In this document: positions 45,022 to 53,793 of the stretch, piece after piece
Position numbering within the stretch: position 1 is the stretch's first letter
Layout: each line of letters begins with the position of its first letter
Assembly: GCF_005780165.1 (NCBI RefSeq)
Contig: NZ_VAUV01000009.1
Span: forward strand, 124,001-188,000
DNA length: 64,000 nt
Source: Phragmitibacter flavus
GTDB lineage: Bacteria > Verrucomicrobiota > Verrucomicrobiia > Verrucomicrobiales > Verrucomicrobiaceae
Direction of reading: 5' to 3'
Translations under genes and position numbers: made by a program
The notes under the pieces: model-generated
What the model saw: the letters and a program-made list of their open reading frames with translations, nothing else
Told to the model about the DNA's origin: nothing
Database searches by the model: none

Positions 45022-45630
45022 ATGAGCACGGTCGAAACGCAGGTTTTTATCAACTGCCCTTTCGACGATGAATACCGTCCGCTTTTTCATGCCACAGTGT
45101 TCTCAGTTGTCTTGTGTGGCTATACCCCAAGATGCGCACTTGAAGCGCAGGACTCAGGCGAAGTGCGTCTAAACAAAATCATAAGGCTTATTCGCACCTG
45201 CCGATATGGCATACACGACATCTCTCGCACTGAGCTTGATCAGGTCAACAGTCTTCCCCGATTCAATATGCCTTTCGAATTGGGTTTATTTCTCGGTGCT
45301 GCGGGCTTCGGTGATGCCAAGCAAAAACGAAAGGTCACTTTGATATTTGATTCCAAACGTTACCGCTATCAAAAATTCATCTCTGATATTGCCGGCCAAG
45401 ATATCAAAGATCACGACTGCAATCCACACCACGTGATCAAGAAAATTCGCGACTGGTTGTCTTCATCACAACCCAACATTGCGCTTCCAGGAGGTCGGAA
45501 GCTCATCGAACGGTATGAAAATTTTCACTCAACCCTGCCAGCCATGCTCTCCTCACTAGAACTGGACGAGGGTGAAATATCCTTCGTCGACTTTTGCCGC
45601 TTGATTCAAGCTTGGCTCGTAGCCGAATAA
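45022..45630 (+). CDS. TIR-like / nucleotide-hydrolase-type candidate effector
   Basis: A 202-residue soluble protein of a family I know only as hypothetical. It starts with a beta strand and FINCPFDDEYRPLF (9-22), has the invariant-looking SGEVRLNKIIRLIRTCRYGIHDISR (45-69) and RFNMPFELGLFLG (80-92), then LIFDSKRYRYQKFISDIAGQDI. The arrangement strand-D-S ... N-x-x-FELG (Glu86) is like the CAP12-type TIR domains of CBASS/Pycsar effectors, where that Glu cleaves NAD. This is motif-level resemblance, not proof. No Shine-Dalgarno precedes the ATG. The stop lies inside dispersed repeat copy 4. Confidence 0.6.
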   Translation: MSTVETQVFINCPFDDEYRPLFHATVFSVVLCGYTPRCALEAQDSGEVRLNKIIRLIRTCRYGIHDISRTELDQVNSLPRFNMPFELGLFLGAAGFGDAKQKRKVTLIFDSKRYRYQKFISDIAGQDIKDHDCNPHHVIKKIRDWLSSSQPNIALPGGRKLIERYENFHSTLPAMLSSLELDEGEISFVDFCRLIQAWLVAE

Positions 45631-45660
45631 TTCGGTCCGTCCCTGATGTCTTAAAAGAGA
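45626..45660 (-). repeat. Dispersed GGGACGGAC-type repeat, copy 4
   Basis: On the minus strand the core reads GACATCAGGGACGGACCGAA, then TTATTCGG. It spans the stop codon of the TIR-like gene (TAA 45628-45630). The small palindrome CGAATAATTCG forms its end. Confidence 0.55.
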
Positions 45661-46047
45661 TCACTGAGGCCCGATCAACGTGTAATGGCTGATGATGCGA
45701 TACACCTCGTCGACATGTCCATTTTTGCGAAACTCAAACTTCATCGGCGCACTCTGACCCGCCAGCCAGATCTCAATTTCTGAATCAAAATCAAAATGCC
45801 CCGCACTCTCTTTCGAGTAATGCGAGATGCGTTGATACGGGACACTCAAAATCGTCCGCTTCTTCCCTGTCAGTCCCTGTTTGTCGACGGTGATCAGCCG
45901 CAGATTGGTGAAAATGATCAAGTCACGCACCAGCTTGTAGGCATAATGCACCTCCTCGCCCTCGATCAGAGAATCCTGAACATCAGGCAATACAGAGGTC
46001 ACATCGACCCCATTGGCATGCCCAAGCAATCCGCGAATAAATCCCAT
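45661..46047 (-). CDS. PH-domain-like protein
   Basis: A 128-residue protein of the bacterial PH-domain type (bPH/DUF1696-like): the beta-strand pattern EEVHYAYKLVRDLIIFTNLRLITVDKQGLTGKKRTILSVPYQRISHYSKES is diagnostic. Bacterial members form oligomeric rings of unknown function. It is separate from the respiratory genes that follow. Confidence 0.75.
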   Translation of the reverse strand: MGFIRGLLGHANGVDVTSVLPDVQDSLIEGEEVHYAYKLVRDLIIFTNLRLITVDKQGLTGKKRTILSVPYQRISHYSKESAGHFDFDSEIEIWLAGQSAPMKFEFRKNGHVDEVYRIISHYTLIGPQ

Positions 46048-46101
46048 TGGTTTGGTTTAGCGGGTTCGCCATCATTTGTCATCTGCCACCAATAAAAAAC
46101 A

Positions 46102-47241
46102 TCAGCGCTTGCGCTTGGGGACCACGGAGGTGTCCAACACGTTCCCTTCAAGATTTTTGAACAGCACTTCGATATCACCAGCCGCTCGATCCACCTTCAG
46201 CAACAGATAATGATGCTCCTGAGCGAAAAACTTCGAATTGGCATCCTTGTAGGGGTTTCCGTCGCCCTTCAGACAGGTGTTAAAATACGGCAGTCCACCC
46301 CTCAATTCCGCCCGCTCAGCAAAATAGCCAAACCCGCTGATCAACGCCGTGCCTCGATTGAACTGTTCGTGCCAAATCCCCTTTGTCTGGCCCGCAACGG
46401 TGCTCTGCCGTTCATTCATCAATGTCACCACCTGGCCAAATTTGCCCGAGGCGCGCATGACATTTTTATACCACTCAAACTGTTCCGACTTCTCATCAAA
46501 TGCCTGCCACGTCGTTCCTACATCCGTGATGTGATTCAGATCCAGCGCAACGAATCGCACGCCAAAATCGGGAATGTCAAAGTGCCAAACCCATTCATGG
46601 ACCGGCAGCGCAAAGAAATCCCGATAAGCAGTGGCTCTCACATCATACACCGAATGATCCGGCGGTTTCGGACCGCGTGGGGTAATCTCGCGATCGTGAT
46701 TCCCCAAGATCGGCATCAGCGGCGTAGAACGAAAGATCTCCGGATAGCGATCAATGAATGCACTGAACGCTTTTGTCCCCTCCCTGCCCTTCTCGTGAAG
46801 GCTCGCCACATTGTCCCCCGCAGTGATGATCAAATGCACGTCATCCTTCACCAAAGCCGACAAATCATGCTGCGGCGCATACCCCCAGTCCCCCACCACG
46901 GCCACCCGCAATTGCTCACTGGGATAGCTCTTGAACGAATGCACCTCACTGCTCGCGGCACCATCGCCCACCTGATAAAACCAGACCAAATCCCTGCCTG
47001 GAATCGACACATCCACATGGTGACGCGACCGCTCCCCTTCCAATGCCACACGATATTCCATTTCCTCCGTCGTGCCATAACGCACCACGGATGCCGTCGG
47101 CTTCGTCGTCTCCCAATTGATCACGATCCGCGAGGGGTCATGATACTGATGCGTGAGCCAGATTCGTTCCACCTGTGCCTCCGCCGGTGGAAGCGCGGTC
47201 CCTAACACCAGCACTGAACAAACCAAAAAATAGCGGATCAT
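46102..47241 (-). CDS. Secreted metallophosphoesterase with PAP-like N-terminal domain
   Basis: A 379-residue protein with a Sec signal (1-22). An N-terminal fibronectin-like domain of purple acid phosphatases (SRIVINWETTKPTASVVRYGTTEEMEY) precedes a calcineurin-like phosphoesterase: VVGDWG, ITAGDNV and ILGNHDRE are the metal-binding motifs. A further His-rich motif should follow at FNRGTALISGFGYF, where the usual GHxH is not obvious. It may hydrolyse phosphate esters in the periplasm. It is the last gene in the long leftward run and may be unrelated to respiration. Confidence 0.8.
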   Translation of the reverse strand: MIRYFLVCSVLVLGTALPPAEAQVERIWLTHQYHDPSRIVINWETTKPTASVVRYGTTEEMEYRVALEGERSRHHVDVSIPGRDLVWFYQVGDGAASSEVHSFKSYPSEQLRVAVVGDWGYAPQHDLSALVKDDVHLIITAGDNVASLHEKGREGTKAFSAFIDRYPEIFRSTPLMPILGNHDREITPRGPKPPDHSVYDVRATAYRDFFALPVHEWVWHFDIPDFGVRFVALDLNHITDVGTTWQAFDEKSEQFEWYKNVMRASGKFGQVVTLMNERQSTVAGQTKGIWHEQFNRGTALISGFGYFAERAELRGGLPYFNTCLKGDGNPYKDANSKFFAQEHHYLLLKVDRAAGDIEVLFKNLEGNVLDTSVVPKRKR

Positions 47242-47270
47242 TCAAACACTACGCCGTGTGGCGCGCCATT

Positions 47271-47690
47271 CTACACAAACCAGATGTAGCACATGAAGTA
47301 AATAATCACTCCCGTCACCGAAACATAAAGCCAGACCGGCAGCGTCCAGCGCGCGATGCGTTTATGTTTGTCAAACTTCCGACCAATCGCCGGCACCACG
47401 GCCATGATGATCATCGGCAGATTTACGATCGCCAAAATGATATGCGAGATAAGAATGGTGAAATAGACATACCGAATCTCTCCCTTGCCACGAAACGGAA
47501 AACTGCCCACGTGGTAATGATAGATCAGATAACTCGTCAGAAAGGCGGCTGACACCAGCAATGCCGACACCATGAATCCAATATGAGCCCCTTTTTTTCC
47601 AGCCTTGATGGAGAGCCATCCGGCCACCAGCAGGATGGTAGAAACACCGTTCAATGTTGCGTTTAATGAGGGCAGGTCAGTAACTTCCAT
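47271..47690 (-). CDS. DUF420 family membrane protein (CtaM-like)
   Basis: A 139-residue protein with four membrane helices and the family pattern LPSLNATLNGVSTILLVAG, SAAFLTSYLIYHYHVGS, FTILISHIILAIVNLPMI and RHKRIARWTLPVWLYVSVTGVIIY. The conserved His residues (HYH, SH) are typical. CtaM in Bacillus is needed for haem-copper oxidase maturation. It follows sco, ctaB and ctaA, which supports that role. Confidence 0.85.
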   Translation of the reverse strand: MEVTDLPSLNATLNGVSTILLVAGWLSIKAGKKGAHIGFMVSALLVSAAFLTSYLIYHYHVGSFPFRGKGEIRYVYFTILISHIILAIVNLPMIIMAVVPAIGRKFDKHKRIARWTLPVWLYVSVTGVIIYFMCYIWFV

Positions 47691-47729
47691 GAGTTCAATG
47701 AAGGAGAATTGAGGGGTAAATCGGGGCTG

Positions 47730-48419
47730 CTACTTCGCGCTTTTTTGATCCTCGAGCAGCGTCTTGATATCGATGCGGATTTTTTCCCTGAAAAATCCCG
47801 CGAACTCCGGGTCAGGGCTGGAGATGTCATACAATCCCCGCACGTGCCCGTTGTGATCAACCAGCGCCACTTTCATGTCATGGAGAAACTTGTCGTCTGG
47901 CGTCAATCGATCCGCTTCCGGCACATCCTGCACGTCCTGAAATCCGAAATACTTGGTCATGTAGACGCGAAGATCATCCTTGGGCCCGGTAACAAACCAC
48001 CAGTTCTTCGTGCTAAGCTTGAAGTTCTCGGTGAACTTGCGCAGGTCCTCCGGCTTGTCGTCAGGATCGACACTGGCAGTGAGAAAATGAATGTCTGCAC
48101 TGTCTCCAAATTCATCCTGCAGCTTCTTCATCTCGGCAACCACGCCAGGACAACCACGCGGGCAGCGCGTAAACACCCAGCACGCAAGAATGACCTTCCC
48201 CTGCAACTCTTTCAGTTCCACCTGTTGACCATTACTCTCAGTAAAGGTGAAGTTCTTCTCCAGACGCGAAAGCATGGGTAAACGCGGCGTCAACTTGTCG
48301 GCCTGCAATTTCATCATGTAGTTCCAAAACACCACCAATCCCAACATGATCAAAATGATCGGAATCCAAATGCTTAAAGGGTGAAGCGGCTGTTTCTGAG
48401 GTTTTTCAGGATCGGACAT
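47730..48419 (-). CDS. SCO1/SenC copper chaperone
   Basis: A 229-residue protein with one N-terminal membrane helix (about 15-35) and a thioredoxin-like domain. The copper motif is FTRCPRGCPGV (C86, C90; CxxxC) and the conserved His is in LVDHNGHVRGLYD. The usual motif is CPDVCP, here CPRGCP. It inserts copper into CuA of CtaC. It lies between ctaB and the DUF420 gene. Confidence 0.88.
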   Translation of the reverse strand: MSDPEKPQKQPLHPLSIWIPIILIMLGLVVFWNYMMKLQADKLTPRLPMLSRLEKNFTFTESNGQQVELKELQGKVILACWVFTRCPRGCPGVVAEMKKLQDEFGDSADIHFLTASVDPDDKPEDLRKFTENFKLSTKNWWFVTGPKDDLRVYMTKYFGFQDVQDVPEADRLTPDDKFLHDMKVALVDHNGHVRGLYDISSPDPEFAGFFREKIRIDIKTLLEDQKSAK

Positions 48420-48453
48420 GGTTTTGTATAGAGAAGCGTTGGAACACTGAAGT

Positions 48454-49392
48454 TTATTGCCAAAACACCATGCTGATGACCAGCATGAGCGGCAGATAAA
48501 TCAGGGTGTAGAAGAAGAGCTTGCGTGCGACCGGACGCTCACGCTCACTGCAAAACTTCCACGCCAGCAGAATTAATACGAAATTCACGGTCAGTGCGGG
48601 CAGAAGAAACCAGTAATTTGTCAGTCCCGTCAATGGCGGCAGCAACATCAACGCAGCTGCCAAAATGGAAAAGATCAACGCCAGCCGCGACGTCTTGCCA
48701 CCACTGTCATCGTCATTGGCCCACATGACAAATCCTCCCTTGCGATACTCCTCCCGATACATCCAGTTGATCGCCAGAAAATGCGGCAACTGCCAAAGGA
48801 ACAACAGCAGAAACAGATAGATCGCCCCGGGCTCAATCAGCAATCCCCAGCGGATGGATTCAGCCTCGGAAGTCGGCGGCCCCATCGCCCCCGCCCAGCC
48901 AATCAACGGCGGGAGTGCGCCTGAAACCGCGCCCACAATCGTGTTCCACGCCGAACCCTGCTTCATCGGCGTGTAGATGAACAAATACACCCCCAAGGTC
49001 ATCGCGGTGAGAATGGACGCCTCAATGTTGACCATGTTGGCCAGATGGATCAGCGCGAAAGCACTCAGCAACCAACCGATCCCGAAAGCAAAACTCGGCT
49101 CCATGCGCCGCGCAGGAAGCGGGCGGTCAGCCGTGCGTTGCATGCGGCTGTCCGGCTCAATTTCCATCAATTGATTAAACACCGCAGCACCAAACGCGGC
49201 GAGAATGCTGCCGATCAAGGTATGCGCCAGCAGCCAACCATTGAACGGCTCGCCACGGTTCAGCCAGAATCCAAAAAAGGTCGTCACGATCACCAACGCA
49301 CTGAGGCGAAATTTCGTCAGCGTCAGCAAGTCCGCGCGGGTCAACCTGGACGGTGGACTGGAGGTGGTGGCGGAACTGACCGAATCGGACAT
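48454..49392 (-). CDS. ctaB: Protohaem IX farnesyltransferase
   Basis: A 312-residue multi-helix membrane prenyltransferase. Signatures: NQLMEIEPDSRMQRTADRPLP (DxxxxR-type site, about 88-108), YTPMKQGSAWNTIVGAVSGALPPLIGWA and FLWQLPHFLAINWMYREEYRKGG. It converts haem B to haem O, which CtaA oxidises to haem A for the aa3 oxidase. The usual name is also CyoE/Cox10. Confidence 0.93.
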   Translation of the reverse strand: MSDSVSSATTSSPPSRLTRADLLTLTKFRLSALVIVTTFFGFWLNRGEPFNGWLLAHTLIGSILAAFGAAVFNQLMEIEPDSRMQRTADRPLPARRMEPSFAFGIGWLLSAFALIHLANMVNIEASILTAMTLGVYLFIYTPMKQGSAWNTIVGAVSGALPPLIGWAGAMGPPTSEAESIRWGLLIEPGAIYLFLLLFLWQLPHFLAINWMYREEYRKGGFVMWANDDDSGGKTSRLALIFSILAAALMLLPPLTGLTNYWFLLPALTVNFVLILLAWKFCSERERPVARKLFFYTLIYLPLMLVISMVFWQ

Positions 49393-49410
49393 GACTTAAA
49401 TTGGTGCGTT

Positions 49411-50424
49411 TTAACCCCTGGCACTCGCAGAACGCGCCCGCCAAACGCCCAATATCCACAGAAACAGGCCGCTGACCAGCAGCGATGACAATCCAATGTG
49501 CAAAACTTGCGCCGTCCGCACGATACCTACATGTGCCAGCACGATGCCAAGGACCATCTGCGCAAACACCAGTCCCACGATGGACAATTCCAGCCAGCCG
49601 AAGCCCCCCATGCTGCGCCGCACCCGCCAGGCAAAATACAACGTCCAACCCACAATCACCCACGAAAAACTGCGGTGATAAATATAGGACATGCTTTGCT
49701 CCAGCTCACCCACCCAGTCACTGCGGGATTCTCCCTGATGAATCCGTGACAACTCATCGGTCATTTCCCTCACCTGCGAACCCAGTATCCCCTCAAGCAC
49801 CACCAGTCCCAGCAACGTCGATGCCACCCAAAAAAGTCCGGGGGCGGCACTGGCCTCCACCTTCAAGCGCCAAGGCGCAGAGGTTCCGCCCCAAGCCGTG
49901 TAAACCAGCATGCATTGCAGCAAAATGGCCAACGCCATGTGCAGCGTGATAATTCCCGGTTTGAGTCCGCTCAACACCACTTGAGCGCCCAGCCAGGCAT
50001 TGAGCAGCACTAAAAACAATGAAGCCACCGCCGCGGCAAATACTCCGGGACGCCTCAGTTTGAATTGACCAAACGACGCAACGAAAAGCACCAGCACCGA
50101 CAAGCCCACCGGCATGCTTGTCAGACGATTAAAATATTCGATCCAGGTGGAAACCGCATCAAACTCCGCCCGCAAACTCTCCTCAGTGATGCTTGCCGGA
50201 TCACGACCATGCCGCGCGGCTTTCTCACGGAATTTTTCCAGATCCAGATGGTCGAAATCGATGTCCTCCACCTTGGTCGGTGGAATCAACCGCCCGTAAC
50301 AAAGCGGCCAGTCAGGACAGCCTAATCCAGATCCGGATGCCCTCACACTGGCCCCCACAAAAATCAGCAACTCCACCGTGATGAAAGTCACCAGGGCAAT
50401 CTTCTGAAATAAAGTCCACTTCAT
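49411..50424 (-). CDS. ctaA: Haem A synthase (CtaA/COX15)
   Basis: 337 residues from ATG 50424, which has a good AAGAGG ribosome site 3 bases upstream; the ATG at 50508 is weaker. Eight-helix CtaA/COX15 pattern: GASVRASGSGLGCPDWPLCYG, EYFNRLTSMPVG, TLHMALAILLQCMLVYT, YIYHRSFSWVIVGW, IVLAHVGIVRTAQVLHIGLSSLL. The His residues in the paired helices bind the haem cofactors. It oxidises haem O to haem A. It ends 18 bases before ctaB. Confidence 0.92.
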   Translation of the reverse strand: MKWTLFQKIALVTFITVELLIFVGASVRASGSGLGCPDWPLCYGRLIPPTKVEDIDFDHLDLEKFREKAARHGRDPASITEESLRAEFDAVSTWIEYFNRLTSMPVGLSVLVLFVASFGQFKLRRPGVFAAAVASLFLVLLNAWLGAQVVLSGLKPGIITLHMALAILLQCMLVYTAWGGTSAPWRLKVEASAAPGLFWVASTLLGLVVLEGILGSQVREMTDELSRIHQGESRSDWVGELEQSMSYIYHRSFSWVIVGWTLYFAWRVRRSMGGFGWLELSIVGLVFAQMVLGIVLAHVGIVRTAQVLHIGLSSLLVSGLFLWILGVWRARSASARG

Positions 50425-50535
50425 GCCTCTTGAATCGTTAGTGTCCGCCCTCCACCCAACATCCAGCAACCGCTGACGAAGCGTCATCCACTTCGTCTCA
50501 CTGACCAAAACCTGTTAGACAGCGTTGATGATCGC

Positions 50536-51420
50536 TCAAGGAACAGCCGCAGCAGGTGCTGGTGCCGGAGCTTCCGCAGCAGGTGAAGCTGTAGGAGCAG
50601 GAGCAGGCATACCGCTGGCCTTCGCTTGAGCTTCCGCAAACTGCTTGGCCGCTGCCGCGCTGTTTTCGGCGATAAATTCATCGAACTCCGCCTGATCGAT
50701 CACCTCCAAGGTCGCCCGCATGCCGCTGTGACCTGGTCCGCAGAGCTGGCCGCAAATGATGTCCCAAGAACCCTTTTTTGTAGGCTTGAACCACATGTGG
50801 GCATGCACCCCAGGAGTCGCATCCTGCGCCACCCGCATGGTCACCAGAGCGAGGTTATGAATCACGTCCTTGCTGTTGACGTCAATGATCACCGGACGAT
50901 CCACCGGAATGGTCATCGTGCCACCTTTGATGAAATCGTCATTGCCGTTCGGATCTTTATAGTCGCGACCAATAATGTTCCCGGCGGCGACATCGATATG
51001 TTTCAAATGCACCTTGCCCAGCGACTTGTCCGAACCTGCATACTGGAAATTCCAGAGGAACTTTTCACCCATCGCACGCATCTTGACCACATCGCCACCG
51101 CTTGGATAGTTCACAGACTGCTGGGACCAGAGAGGAAATGCAAAACCAAGAAGCAGAATCGCCTCGACAATCACCACCCCAATTTCGATGTGGGTGGAGG
51201 CATGCCCGCGGACCCCGTGATAATCCGCTTTCGGATGACGCCCCTTACGGAACTTGGTGAACACAATCACCAGGAAGATGGACCAGCCAAGGAACAGGAT
51301 GAACATGAACCAGTTCACCACTTCCATCATGTGGTCCACCATGCCGCCGTGCTCAGAGGCAAGCGGAGGCAGGCCTAGCAATTGGTTGATGGAGAAAAAG
51401 GCGAGTTCGGGTGCGTTCAT
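50536..51420 (-). CDS. ctaC: Cytochrome c oxidase subunit II
   Basis: A 294-residue subunit with two N-terminal helices (about 37-56 and 77-98) and a periplasmic cupredoxin domain. The CuA site is complete: H188, C223, C227, H231 and M234 in WDIICGQLCGPGHSGM, with the aromatic stretch FLWNFQY. There is no fused cytochrome c domain. A C-terminal Ala/Pro tail of about 30 residues (PAPAPTASPAAEAPAPAPAA) is unusual and has analogues in two other proteins of the operon. Confidence 0.93.
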   Translation of the reverse strand: MNAPELAFFSINQLLGLPPLASEHGGMVDHMMEVVNWFMFILFLGWSIFLVIVFTKFRKGRHPKADYHGVRGHASTHIEIGVVIVEAILLLGFAFPLWSQQSVNYPSGGDVVKMRAMGEKFLWNFQYAGSDKSLGKVHLKHIDVAAGNIIGRDYKDPNGNDDFIKGGTMTIPVDRPVIIDVNSKDVIHNLALVTMRVAQDATPGVHAHMWFKPTKKGSWDIICGQLCGPGHSGMRATLEVIDQAEFDEFIAENSAAAAKQFAEAQAKASGMPAPAPTASPAAEAPAPAPAAAVP

Positions 51421-51611
51421 TGGTTGTTAAGTGACTCTAGGTGCTCGCGCTCACGGCGGGCAAAGTTAAACATGATTTTGATGAGCAGGCCCAGCACGAA
51501 GAAAACTACCACCACCATGAACATGAGCATCATGTTGGCGGCGCGGGCAATTTCCGTGGTCTGATCAGGCAGACACACCGCGCAGGAAAGCAGATTGGGC
51601 AAAAAATTCAT
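51417..51611 (-). CDS. Small membrane protein, cytochrome oxidase cluster
   Basis: A 64-residue protein with one membrane helix (about 26-46, NMMLMFMVVVVFFVLGLLIK) and a short basic tail. The end overlaps the ctaC start by 4 bases, a sign of a real, coupled gene. Family not recognised; probably an accessory subunit or assembly factor. Confidence 0.65.
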   Translation of the reverse strand: MNFLPNLLSCAVCLPDQTTEIARAANMMLMFMVVVVFFVLGLLIKIMFNFARREREHLESLNNQ

Positions 51612-51627
51612 GACGTGATCGTTGAGA

Positions 51628-51834
51628 TTAGACTCGAATGGTTTTGCTTTTCACTAGGACGAACCACAGCGTGTAAACGAGAAGCCCAAGGGCCAGCGAT
51701 CCACTGAGGTTGCCAATAACGACAGCGTTGTTTTCTAAAGCCAACTCGGGCTCCATGATTGTCCACACCGAAAATCCACCCAAGCACGCTAACGCTAAGA
51801 AAAGGAACAGAATGTGAAAACCGCGAAGCGACAT
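51628..51834 (-). CDS. Small two-helix membrane protein, cytochrome oxidase cluster
   Basis: A 68-residue protein with two membrane helices (about 6-25 and 41-60). It lies 16 bases upstream of the 64-aa gene and 12 bases after the subunit IV gene. No family recognised; likely an extra oxidase subunit. Confidence 0.6.
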   Translation of the reverse strand: MSLRGFHILFLFLALACLGGFSVWTIMEPELALENNAVVIGNLSGSLALGLLVYTLWFVLVKSKTIRV

Positions 51835-51846
51835 GGAAATGATTAT

Positions 51847-52191
51847 TTAGAAATTAACGATTTCCTTCGATACCAACGGATAGGCGAAACCCATCCAGGT
51901 CAGGAAGAATAATCCGAGCACAAACACGAAGGTGAACAGTAACACCTTGTATACGAGTCCACGCTCGCTCTTAAGGTGCATGAAAATCAATGCCACAAGG
52001 CTCGCCTTGAGAACGGCCACCAAAATACCCACGGTGATGTTCAATTCGTGACTGCCGAGATCCACCCTCGAAATCACCACAGTGAATCCGGTGGCAAGGA
52101 AGAGGATGGCTCCGACGATCCAAATGAGCTTGGATTGCTTGGCGAAGTATTCGGGACTGTTGTGGTCGTCGTGATCGTGATCGTGTGCCAT
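51847..52191 (-). CDS. ctaF: Cytochrome c oxidase subunit IV (caa3/aa3 type)
   Basis: A 114-residue protein with three membrane helices and the prokaryotic COX4 pattern (FMHLKSERGLVYKVLLFTFVFVLGLFFLTW). The N-terminus is His/Asp-rich (MAHDHDHDDHN), possibly a metal-binding tag. Together with the neighbours it makes a full set of oxidase subunits I-IV. Confidence 0.82.
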   Translation of the reverse strand: MAHDHDHDDHNSPEYFAKQSKLIWIVGAILFLATGFTVVISRVDLGSHELNITVGILVAVLKASLVALIFMHLKSERGLVYKVLLFTFVFVLGLFFLTWMGFAYPLVSKEIVNF

Positions 52192-52241
52192 GAATTGAAA
52201 AATACGATGAAATTACAGGGTCAAAGAAAGGTCTCAGCCTC

Positions 52242-53690
52242 TTACATGAGGTAAAGCAAAGGGAAAAGGAAGATCCAAACTAGGTCGACGAAGTGCCAGA
52301 ACAAACCACCCACTTCAACGCGGTTGGCAAGGTGCTCGGGATCTTTGTCATAGATTCTTTTGCCGAAGAGAAGGAAGTGCGTCATCACCACCATGCCAGC
52401 CAACACGTGCAGACCATGCAGACCGGTCAGCGTGAAATAGATGGCGAAGTAATTGCCGTATTTTGGGGTGAAGTTGGAGTAGAACTTGATGTCCTCCTTC
52501 TTGATCGCCACCTGTGGGTAGTCGTGATGACCACCATCATGGCTTTCAGCATTGCCCGCCGGGACAGCGGCCTCTGCCTTCATTGCCTCGGATGAATTCG
52601 GCATGACCAGGGCATGTTGTTCGCCACCGGCAAGTTTGAGTTTCATGGTGAACGCATGACGGACGAAGTCGCCGTTGGACATGGGCTTCTGATCCGCGTG
52701 TTCCTCATGAAACTTGGCCAGTTCAGCCTTGGCGTGATCGGTAAATTTCTTTTTCCACTCCTCGCCAAGCACCTTCCAGATGTCCGCCTTTTGAAGCAGT
52801 TCGATGGCATTCTCCGGATCGACCTCTTCAGCAGGAATCAAGCGGCGCAGATCCAGCTTGTCAGCATAGAGATGCATGGTGTCGTCCGCCATCTTGCCAT
52901 CAATCACCGTGCCGTCTCGGAAGGTCCCCTTGGTCCCGTCGTAATCAAACAGCTTGGATTCGGGAATGGCAAAAGTCAACGGAGCCACAGCCTGAAGGGT
53001 CACGCCCGACAGCGGGTCCTCCTTACCGGTGGTTGGATTGATGTTCTCGCGGGCTTCCTTGATCAGGCGTTTCACCTGGGCACCATCGAGAATGATCTCC
53101 TCACCACTCTCCGTCTTGAATTTCGGTTCACCAGCGGTGAGGTATTTGAGGAACTTGGCATCCGAGGCCGTCGTGCCGACGGTGATGCCGAAGAGACCGC
53201 TTTCCTTGGGTTTGGTGGAAAGGGTGACGGTTTTGACGTCGTCGAATTTTACGAAATATCCGGCTTTGTTGTCCACCGCCTTGTCCTCAACAAAGTGGCC
53301 TTCGATGTTCGAGCCATCCTGCATCAGAACACCGTAGTGGTGAAACTTGTCATTGTATTCAAAGCTTTTGATCACCATAAACCCGGCAGCGCAAGCCAAG
53401 GTAAGCACCATCCAAATACGATACTGATTAAACTTGCGACGTTTCACCGCCAGCCATGCTTGAAGCACGGTGATCGATGAGAAAATCAGCACGAGGGTGT
53501 TAAGGAAACCCAATTCCCATGTCAATACATGAACCGGCCAGGGACCTTCCGGCGCCAGACGCAGGAAGATGTAGGCGGAGAACAAACCGCCGAAGAGCAT
53601 GACCTCAGAGGCTAGGAACAGCCAGATGCCAATCTTGGCATTGTAGAGGCCGGTATCCGGCCGGGGTTTCACGGTATAAGGAATTTCCAT
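52242..53690 (-). CDS. ctaE: Cytochrome c oxidase subunit III with a large hydrophilic insertion
   Basis: 482 residues, far above the usual 190-290. The N-terminal part holds three helices (about 18-117, [24 protein letters not shown]) and the C-terminal part the remaining two (about 412-482, [36 protein letters not shown]), both typical of CtaE. Between them is about 290 residues of soluble sequence (118-405) rich in Lys/Glu/Asp, facing one side of the membrane, with an Ala/His-rich end ([18 protein letters not shown]). There is no frameshift. The insert is not a domain I recognise. Confidence 0.88.
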   Translation of the reverse strand: MEIPYTVKPRPDTGLYNAKIGIWLFLASEVMLFGGLFSAYIFLRLAPEGPWPVHVLTWELGFLNTLVLIFSSITVLQAWLAVKRRKFNQYRIWMVLTLACAAGFMVIKSFEYNDKFHHYGVLMQDGSNIEGHFVEDKAVDNKAGYFVKFDDVKTVTLSTKPKESGLFGITVGTTASDAKFLKYLTAGEPKFKTESGEEIILDGAQVKRLIKEARENINPTTGKEDPLSGVTLQAVAPLTFAIPESKLFDYDGTKGTFRDGTVIDGKMADDTMHLYADKLDLRRLIPAEEVDPENAIELLQKADIWKVLGEEWKKKFTDHAKAELAKFHEEHADQKPMSNGDFVRHAFTMKLKLAGGEQHALVMPNSSEAMKAEAAVPAGNAESHDGGHHDYPQVAIKKEDIKFYSNFTPKYGNYFAIYFTLTGLHGLHVLAGMVVMTHFLLFGKRIYDKDPEHLANRVEVGGLFWHFVDLVWIFLFPLLYLM

Positions 53691-53793
53691 CTGGTTGGCT
53701 TAAAGAATTTTGAGTGGTGAAGGATGAATTGAACGGGGAATCTCGGTGTCACAGACGCGGGCTGAAACTCTTCATTCAATTCATGGACTGTGG

